From CAZBUK01 sp964495085 (GTDB lineage: Bacteria > Bacteroidota > Ignavibacteria > T3Sed10-11), in contig CAZBUK010000125.1 of the NCBI GenBank assembly GCA_964495085.1, forward strand, positions 1-8,568: 8,568 bases of DNA. Direction: 5' to 3'. Position 1 is the first letter of the stretch, and every line of letters starts with the position of its first letter. Shown here in pieces: positions 1 through 5,964 of this stretch. The position numbers and the translations under genes were made by a program. The notes under the pieces are model-generated. The model did not search any database, was not told the DNA's origin, and worked only from the letters and a program-made list of their open reading frames with translations.

Positions 1-2543
1 AACCGGCTCCGTACCTGAAGACGTGAAATTACTATCTTCCCGCGTTGAACCGGAATTTCAGCAACTGCAACTACCTGTAATCCCAAACCGCATCGCGCAA
101 GCACGGTATGATCAATAGTGGGAGTGACATTACATTGTGATACGATCTCCCCTCCGTATGCACCGTTAAACATCCTGAGATGTTTCGGATCTATAGCTTC
201 CCAGAGCGGATGCGTGGCATCTTCCGGGAAAATATATGAATCATACCCGCCTTTCTCTCTATCCTCCCTCGGCTCGACCTCAATGCGAACGCCCTCTGCG
301 AGAGTCAAAATTTTCGTTTCTTCTATACCGAATTCGGGTTCAATTACGACAAGGGTACCACCGCTTCTGATGAAATCGGTAATAGATCCGAGGTTTAATG
401 TAAATCGTTCGTCATGAATCATACCGGGACCGACGAATAAAATTTCTGAACCGGTTAACGATTTACCGGCATAGGTGTCCACCCGGAGAGACGCTTGTGC
501 AAAGAATGATACAAGTTCGCCGCTTGGACCCTCGAGCACGGTAATCGGCCGTCCTGATGATTCGATCCTTTTAAATTTCTTTCTGAAAGTGTATACTATT
601 TTTCTGCTGTAAGAACTAATTTCTTCCGAGATACCCGGCATAAGTTCCGCACGTATATAGTACGAATCCTCTACATCCGGGAACAGAATCTCAACGGGAT
701 TAATAGCGATCCCGACCGGAGGTACGCTCACATGGAGACGTTCTGAGTGAATCCAGGAATCATGTGAGTCGGTAATACCGTAGCTGACTACTCCTTTTTG
801 TTCTAATTGGGTATCGTTGAATACAAAAAGTCGAACTTCTCTTGTCTCACCGGTAAAAAAATGCCGGTCCCACAAATCGATGCTGATACCAACCGGTGCA
901 AATGCATTTCTTAATGTCTTCAGAACCGGTTTCGGAATGCACTCTGCAATCGGAGACCGGAACCAATGTGCGGTTGGACCATTGTTGTTGCTCAGGTATA
1001 CGAAGGGTTGAATAGCATCGACCTTCATCCGCCGGAACAATTCGACCAATTCCTGACAAAGGAACGACTGCCTTTCAATAATATCAGCCTTTGTATATTC
1101 CCTTCCAAGCCAGCGTTCGATGACCTGCCGGGTAAGCTCGGTGGGATTATCCGCACCGTCCAACCACCACCAGAGGAACTCGTTAACGACCGAGGGCTCG
1201 GATAGATTTTCGATATCATGTAACGAGCGCGTACAGCCGAATGCTTTCTCATTCAAGACAGGACCGAGAGAATAAATATACGGGTGATCTTCGAGAAAGT
1301 CGACCGGTTCCCAGGGACGGGTAGGATCGAGTTTTTTCATCAGGGGAATGACTTCATGTTCAATAATGGCATCACGGGTTTCGTTAAGCGCATCCCAGAT
1401 AATAATGCTCGGATGATTCCAGTTATCCCGAAGCCATTGTGTAAATTCGGTGATTATTTGTTCTTTGCTTCCCGTAACTCCCCAGAACTGCCATTCATTT
1501 TGTATAAGCATACCATATTCGTCGGCGATATCATACCATCGATTATACATCTGACCGAGATGGTTTCTGAAAAAATTGAAATGATGCGCTTTTGGAATAT
1601 CTATGAGTATTTTTTTAATCCATTCCTCACTCCAAGGGAGATCAGCGCGTTCGGGATCGGAAAGGAATCGGTGAAATGCGATATTCCCGCCCCGTAAATA
1701 TATTTTCTTCCCGTTAAGATAAAAATCGCTGCCGGATACTCTGAAATCGCGCATACCGAAAGTCGTGGTAAGCTCGTCAGTTATCCGGTTATCGCCTTCG
1801 ATGAGAACGGAATGTTCATATAGAAATGGAGAATCGGGTGACCATAGTACCGGTTGGTGTATTTTGTGAATTGCAGTTACGGTAATGTTACCGTTTGCAG
1901 CAACGGCGCAGGGAACCGATACGTCCTGTGATACGGTACCTCTTCCCTGTTTAACCGCTACCCGTGATTGCAGTCGTACAATCAGCGGCCGATCCGAATA
2001 ATTCCCTACTGTTATCCTTACCTCGGCTTCTTCCGTCCCGATATGAGGAATTATCTGTACATACTCAACCCGGGGATTTGACGTTTGGATCAACGTAACA
2101 TCCCCCCAGATGCCGGGAATGAAATCGGTCTTCTCATAGTCATTACCCACCGCACTTTCTGCGGGCAGTGTGTGTTTCGCACCGACACGAATACACAAAG
2201 TATTCGGTATATCGTACCGGAGAGCCGGACGCAGATCGTATTCCTGGGAGGTATAACATGCGATTGAACTGCCGATTTCTATTCCATTAAGCAGAATCTT
2301 CGTTCCGAATGAAGCATGCCCTATTTTTAAAAAAACGAGCTCTGTTAATTCGGATTTAGTAACGGTGAAGACTGTCCGATACCAGTGATAATCGTATGAT
2401 TTCCAATTGTATCCCGGTTCTGCCAGATCTACCAAACCGGGAACGGGGACATAATAGTTCATCGCATCGGGAATGCTGCCTTTTCCCGAGGGTTCAAGTT
2501 CCCACTTCCCATTGAGCGATCTCTCTGTACGATTTTTTTTCAT
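1..2543 (-). CDS. GH2-family beta-glycosidase, 3' end outside the window
   Basis: An open frame from ATG 2543 that continues past position 1, giving 847 complete codons without a stop. Seen: a GH2 sugar-binding jelly-roll domain (about 8-170) with SLNGKWEL and VPVPGLVDLAEPGYNWK; an Ig-like domain (about 170-265); a TIM barrel beginning near FYLNGKKIYLRGGN (274-287); the acid/base motif IIIWDALNE with Glu388; the predicted nucleophile Glu455 in EPSVVNEFLWWW; a further beta-domain (about 549-650); and a C-terminal region (about 690 to the edge) with LFVGPG and FIRSGGTLVVIEPEFG that resembles a Rossmann-like glutamine-amidotransferase-type domain seen at the end of some long GH2 enzymes. Both catalytic glutamates are present, so it should be active as a retaining exo-beta-glycosidase. 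No signal peptide is seen, so cytoplasmic. It starts inside the stop of the lipoprotein gene (ATGA) with no clear ribosome site, suggesting translational coupling. Sugar specificity (glucose, galactose, glucuronate, mannose) cannot be read from these motifs. Probably only 50-150 residues are missing. Confidence 0.88.
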   Translation of the reverse strand, partial: MKKNRTERSLNGKWELEPSGKGSIPDAMNYYVPVPGLVDLAEPGYNWKSYDYHWYRTVFTVTKSELTELVFLKIGHASFGTKILLNGIEIGSSIACYTSQEYDLRPALRYDIPNTLCIRVGAKHTLPAESAVGNDYEKTDFIPGIWGDVTLIQTSNPRVEYVQIIPHIGTEEAEVRITVGNYSDRPLIVRLQSRVAVKQGRGTVSQDVSVPCAVAANGNITVTAIHKIHQPVLWSPDSPFLYEHSVLIEGDNRITDELTTTFGMRDFRVSGSDFYLNGKKIYLRGGNIAFHRFLSDPERADLPWSEEWIKKILIDIPKAHHFNFFRNHLGQMYNRWYDIADEYGMLIQNEWQFWGVTGSKEQIITEFTQWLRDNWNHPSIIIWDALNETRDAIIEHEVIPLMKKLDPTRPWEPVDFLEDHPYIYSLGPVLNEKAFGCTRSLHDIENLSEPSVVNEFLWWWLDGADNPTELTRQVIERWLGREYTKADIIERQSFLCQELVELFRRMKVDAIQPFVYLSNNNGPTAHWFRSPIAECIPKPVLKTLRNAFAPVGISIDLWDRHFFTGETREVRLFVFNDTQLEQKGVVSYGITDSHDSWIHSERLHVSVPPVGIAINPVEILFPDVEDSYYIRAELMPGISEEISSYSRKIVYTFRKKFKRIESSGRPITVLEGPSGELVSFFAQASLRVDTYAGKSLTGSEILFVGPGMIHDERFTLNLGSITDFIRSGGTLVVIEPEFGIEETKILTLAEGVRIEVEPREDREKGGYDSYIFPEDATHPLWEAIDPKHLRMFNGAYGGEIVSQCNVTPTIDHTVLARCGLGLQVVAVAEIPVQRGKIVISRLQVRSR

Positions 2544-3943
2544 TCTGTATTCGTCAGCCAACCACCCGAGAAACCTGCCCTCAGTAATCCCATCCTCAGG
2601 TAAGAGTTCTGCCTCATGAGATCCCAGACGAAATCGTTCCGGTAATTCTCTATCATTATGACTATCGGCCCCTGATCGATACCGAGATAATCGTCGTTAA
2701 ACCAACCGGTCTCAGAATATCTACCGACTCTGAACGACGGATTGAATGAGTCGAGAAATCCATATTCCTGATACAACGCATCGCCGTACCTGGATTTCAT
2801 CTCGAGTAACGCGGGGATAACTATTTCGGGAGCAAACGGCAGTGAGGCGGCAACGGCCGTAGGAGCAATGGTGCCGTCGTCGTTAATATATTTAATACTT
2901 GCGGCACGCGCCGAATATGTTCGGATCGTTCTTTCCTCACCGTTAAAAATAATAACGGTGTCGGCAGGTCCGTCGCATGCGGTTAAACCCCATATATTTT
3001 CCCCGTAATCCTGCCACCTCATCGGATTGGCTATTGCATATGCCCGTTGTGAGTGTGCTGCCCGTCTGGAATTCTCAAAATAGTCGATCCCTTTCTCGCG
3101 CATATATTCATCGTAGATATGACGGAAGTCGATCCACAAATGTGTATACTGATGCCCGAAGAGCGGACCGAAATTTAAATGTTCGAAACCGTAAAAATCC
3201 CCCCATTGGTAGGTAGAACTCCAATCGAGCCAGGCTGTAGTGTCCGCCGGATAGGTCGGGGATCCGAGGGCAAGGATATACAATATCATAGCTTCGCTAT
3301 AGCCGCGGTAATGATAGGGTATGGGACCGGTTTCCGGATACCATCCGGAGCTTATCGCCCCCGGCGGATCCTGCATCCAATCCCATTCAACCCTTCGGTA
3401 TAGCGAATCTGCAAGTTCTCGAATTTCTTGTTCACGGGCATCGTCCCGGTCGAAATACATCCGACAAAAGAGAGCTCCGGCAATCAGCAAAGCCGTATCG
3501 ATCGTTGAGAGTTCGATCTGTTCGTCGAAACGCATACCGGTTTCAAAATCGAGGAAATGATAGAAAAAGCCACGATAGCCGGCCGTACCGTGGGGTTCCG
3601 GACCCTGGGGTGCACTCCAGAAAAACCGAAGAGTTGTCAGAACTCTTTCTACGGCCTGATCACGTGTGACATATCCACGCTCGATACCGATCGGATAAAC
3701 CGTCAATCCGAATCCGACCGCGGCAATACTTGAAAAGGCCGGAGTCGGAAATCGGTCGTGGACTAAGCCATTAACGGGATTCGTCGTCTCCCAGAAAAAG
3801 CGAAATGTATCATACTGCAATGTATCGAGGAATGGATCCCATAACTCTGCCTCTGTCTCGTAGCGTTCATCCGGAGCGCATGATACTATCGGGATTATGT
3901 ATAAAAGAATGAGAAACAGTACAAAGTATCTGTTCAGTCCCAT
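2540..3943 (-). CDS. Glycoamylase/GH144-like beta-glucanase, predicted lipoprotein
   Basis: A 467-residue paralogue of the enzyme encoded just upstream, reduced to the catalytic domain. Seen: a lipoprotein signal peptide (hydrophobic 7-20, lipobox I19-V20-S21-C22, alanine at +2 so not an obvious inner-membrane retention signal); then the (alpha/alpha)6 domain (about 36-460) with SSIAAVGFGL, GYRGFFYHFLDFETG, LSTIDTALLIAG, GYSEAMILYILALGSPTYP, GPLFGHQYTH, YFENSRRAAHS, NDDGTIAPTA and GIDQGPIVIMIENYR. Acidic residues matching the paralogue are D149, E217, D423 and E431. It has no Fn3 module and no sorting tail. Two loops are longer than in the paralogue: about 15 extra residues within 323-353 and about 8 within 402-420. 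A good ribosome site (AAAAGGA, 7 nt before ATG) supports the start. The stop overlaps the GH2 start by ATGA. Likely anchored in the outer or inner membrane, acting on beta-glucan or on oligosaccharides released by its partner; a sophorose-releasing exo mode is possible but not shown. Confidence 0.92.
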   Translation of the reverse strand: MGLNRYFVLFLILLYIIPIVSCAPDERYETEAELWDPFLDTLQYDTFRFFWETTNPVNGLVHDRFPTPAFSSIAAVGFGLTVYPIGIERGYVTRDQAVERVLTTLRFFWSAPQGPEPHGTAGYRGFFYHFLDFETGMRFDEQIELSTIDTALLIAGALFCRMYFDRDDAREQEIRELADSLYRRVEWDWMQDPPGAISSGWYPETGPIPYHYRGYSEAMILYILALGSPTYPADTTAWLDWSSTYQWGDFYGFEHLNFGPLFGHQYTHLWIDFRHIYDEYMREKGIDYFENSRRAAHSQRAYAIANPMRWQDYGENIWGLTACDGPADTVIIFNGEERTIRTYSARAASIKYINDDGTIAPTAVAASLPFAPEIVIPALLEMKSRYGDALYQEYGFLDSFNPSFRVGRYSETGWFNDDYLGIDQGPIVIMIENYRNDFVWDLMRQNSYLRMGLLRAGFSGGWLTNTE

Positions 3944-3950
3944 TGCATAT

Positions 3951-3957
3951 TCCTTTT
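3951..3957 (-). promoter_or_regulatory. Ribosome binding site of the lipoprotein GH144-like gene
   Basis: The minus strand reads AAAAGGA, then 7 nt, then the ATG at 3943. It is the clearest Shine-Dalgarno in the window and fixes the start of the lipoprotein. It sits just before the only gene of the set that does not overlap its upstream neighbour, so this gene is set up for independent initiation. Confidence 0.7.
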
Positions 3958-4026
3958 ATTTTATTGCCGCACACCACTATCGATATCTGGAAATTTATGA
4001 CGCGATTGAAAGGACTACCGAAGAGC

Positions 4027-4032
4027 ATTATA
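4027..4032 (-). promoter_or_regulatory. Possible -10 element of an internal promoter before the lipoprotein gene
   Basis: The 104-nt gap between the two GH144-like genes contains an exact TATAAT on the minus strand, 84 nt before the lipoprotein ATG. No good -35 element is found 16-18 nt upstream. I see no GC-rich hairpin followed by T-residues in this gap, so readthrough from the upstream genes is expected whether or not an internal promoter exists. Confidence 0.2.
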
Positions 4033-4047
4033 TACTTATACAGATTC

Positions 4048-5964
4048 CTATCTGACCACCACCATCATACGTGTCTCATTAAATCCGTCGGTCCTAAGCG
4101 AATAGAAATACACACCGGACGGTAATAAGCCGGCATTAAAATTGACCGTATAAATTCCGGGATTTTTGAACTCATCGACCAGGACAGTTACCTCCTGACC
4201 GATTACATTATATATAGTCAGATCCACTATCCCGGGTCTTGCCGTTGAATAGGTTATTCTGGTTTCTGGATTGAACGGATTGGGATAGTTTTGCTCAAGA
4301 TAGTAATCTGTTCCCCTGTATTCTTCTTCGGATACATTCGTAACCGGCATAAAACCGGCTTTTACCAAACCGTTCTGAATATTTGTATTCTGCATAAAAA
4401 CATCCCAGACCTTTCCTGTTCGGTAATTCTCGATCATTAAAACGATCGCACCCTGATCGATTCCAATGTGGTCGCTCGCAAACCAATTCTTCGTTATATT
4501 GAATGCATCCTTAAATCCATACGGGCCCCAGAGATTCGATTTATAGGTGTCATACATATACCTGAGCGCAGCTATAGTTTCTTCGGGTGCAAACGGAATA
4601 GATCCGCCTGCAGCCGTCGGTGCGATCGTACCATCATCATTAAACGCAGGAGGGGCACCGCGGGCAAGATATCCTCCCTGGATATCGCTTGCGGTAATCC
4701 CCCATAGGTTCTCACCGTATCCGGCAAACCCGCCCGGATTTTCAATGCAATACTCTCTGTTTGCAAGTGTCGCACGGCGGGAATTCTCGAAATAGGTGAT
4801 GCCCCGGTTTCTCATATATGCATCGGCGATATATCTGTAATCTATCCAGCAGTGGGAATATTGATGTCCGAATAAAGGCGGAAATATCACAAACGAATAA
4901 TCGTAATGAGTCTGCCACTCGTATCCGCTGGTCCATGCGCTCCAGCTTCGTTCTGCGAGAGGGTGTGTCGGAGAACCGAGTCCCAAAATATATAGTATCA
5001 TCGCTTCATTATAACCGATCCACCGTGCGCCGATAAAACCAGATTCGGGATGCCACCCCATAGTGAGAGAAGGTTCGAAATTTCGCATCCAGTTATATTC
5101 CATACGGTGATATATCGAGTCCGCGAGATCGCGTATTTCCTGTTCATCGGTATCGCTTGAGGTAAAATACTCTTTGGCATATAAAATGCCTGCAAGCAAA
5201 AGAGCCGAATCGATCGAGGAAAGTTCGGAGGACCACGTCCGGTAGGCGGTGGCCATGTCGAGAAAGTGATAAAAGAATCCCCGATATCCGATTGTATTCA
5301 TGGATTCCCGACCTTGGGGTTTCTCCCAGAATGTCCGGAGGGTTATAAGAATCCGCTGTCGGCCCTCATCGGGAGATATCCAGCCTCTATCTATGCCTAT
5401 ACATATGGCAGTGAGACCGAACCCTATGGATGCGATGCTGCTCGGAGACCAATCGGTATTTCTGTCTTTAATGAGTCCGTTTGAGGGATTGGCTTCATAC
5501 CAGAAGAAGTCGAGCGATGCGTGCTGCAGGTAATCGAGGAATTCCTCATCGGTCATAGCAACGGGGGCAATGGTCGATACAGCTACTGAGTTTATCTCGT
5601 TTAGAAATCCCTTCGGCAGGTATTCGCTCTCCGTGTAATTCGGTATGAGTATATATTCGTAGCTGTTGCCGTTCTCAAGATCGAGATCGACGTAATTATA
5701 AATCCCGGGAGGTAAATTTGCTACTGTATAAAATACTTCGTCTTCTGTTCCCCTGCGGTAAAGAGTAAGTGAAGATATGTCACCGTCGCCCGGATTATCC
5801 CATCTGAGGATTGCACTACCGTCGCCGGAAATAACTTTCATCGGTATCGGTGCCGGGGAATTTATCTCATCGGGTGAAGAGGATGCTTGGGGCAGGCGGG
5901 AGGCACAAATAATCGCCGGAATGAGCAGTAAAAGCGCTACATAACGAAGATGATGCATACTCAT
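4048..5964 (-). CDS. Secreted Fn3 - Glycoamylase/GH144-like beta-glucanase with type IX secretion sorting tail
   Basis: A 638-residue exported glycoside hydrolase. Seen: a signal peptide with hydrophobic core at about 7-21 and no convincing lipobox (residues before Cys20 are A-I-I); a fibronectin III-like domain (about 38-133) with LRWDNPGDGD and Y90-YVDLDLENGNSYEY; a catalytic domain of the Glycoamylase Pfam family (about 138-540) with SSIASIGFGL, GYRGFFYHFLD, SSIDSALLLAG, GYNEAMILYILGLGSPTHP, PPLFGHQYSH, YFENSRRA, NDDGTIAPTAAGGSIPFAPE and GIDQGAIVLMIENYR; and a C-terminal sorting domain (about 554-638) with QNYPNPFNPETRI. Conserved acidic candidates shared with its paralogue are D252, E320, D503 and E512; I do not assign catalytic roles. 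Known: GH144 members in this fold are endo-beta-1,2-glucanases or sophorose-releasing enzymes. The tail predicts outer-membrane export by type IX secretion and surface anchoring or release. The gene overlaps the phosphorylase stop by ATGA; an AGGA is better spaced for the second ATG at 5958, so the real product may be 636 residues. Family call strong, exact substrate inferred. Confidence 0.92.
   Translation of the reverse strand: MSMHHLRYVALLLLIPAIICASRLPQASSSPDEINSPAPIPMKVISGDGSAILRWDNPGDGDISSLTLYRRGTEDEVFYTVANLPPGIYNYVDLDLENGNSYEYILIPNYTESEYLPKGFLNEINSVAVSTIAPVAMTDEEFLDYLQHASLDFFWYEANPSNGLIKDRNTDWSPSSIASIGFGLTAICIGIDRGWISPDEGRQRILITLRTFWEKPQGRESMNTIGYRGFFYHFLDMATAYRTWSSELSSIDSALLLAGILYAKEYFTSSDTDEQEIRDLADSIYHRMEYNWMRNFEPSLTMGWHPESGFIGARWIGYNEAMILYILGLGSPTHPLAERSWSAWTSGYEWQTHYDYSFVIFPPLFGHQYSHCWIDYRYIADAYMRNRGITYFENSRRATLANREYCIENPGGFAGYGENLWGITASDIQGGYLARGAPPAFNDDGTIAPTAAGGSIPFAPEETIAALRYMYDTYKSNLWGPYGFKDAFNITKNWFASDHIGIDQGAIVLMIENYRTGKVWDVFMQNTNIQNGLVKAGFMPVTNVSEEEYRGTDYYLEQNYPNPFNPETRITYSTARPGIVDLTIYNVIGQEVTVLVDEFKNPGIYTVNFNAGLLPSGVYFYSLRTDGFNETRMMVVVR

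Noticed and set aside
118..2267. Several plus-strand open frames of 60-137 codons opposite the GH2 gene
   Set aside because: They lie antisense to a minus-strand frame that shows continuous GH2 domain structure and both catalytic glutamates. None shows a recognisable domain or a convincing ribosome site.
1..2543. GH2 gene broken by a frameshift, since no complete long frame is closed within 1-2543
   Set aside because: Translation checked at many points from 2543 to 3 stays in one frame with continuous domain motifs; the frame is simply cut by the window edge.
3944..4047. Intrinsic terminator between the two GH144-like genes
   Set aside because: Only a short palindrome (TATCGATA, 3979-3986) is present, with no GC-rich stem followed by T-residues.
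2977..5533. Plus-strand and alternative-frame open frames inside the two GH144-like genes
   Set aside because: Shadows of strongly conserved coding sequence; their residue content is rich in Arg, Ser and Ile as expected from antisense reading, with no motifs.
4048..5964. Lipoprotein processing at Cys20 of the secreted GH144-like enzyme
   Set aside because: Residues before the cysteine are A-I-I; a bulky isoleucine at -1 does not fit the lipobox, and the C-terminal sorting tail already provides an export route.
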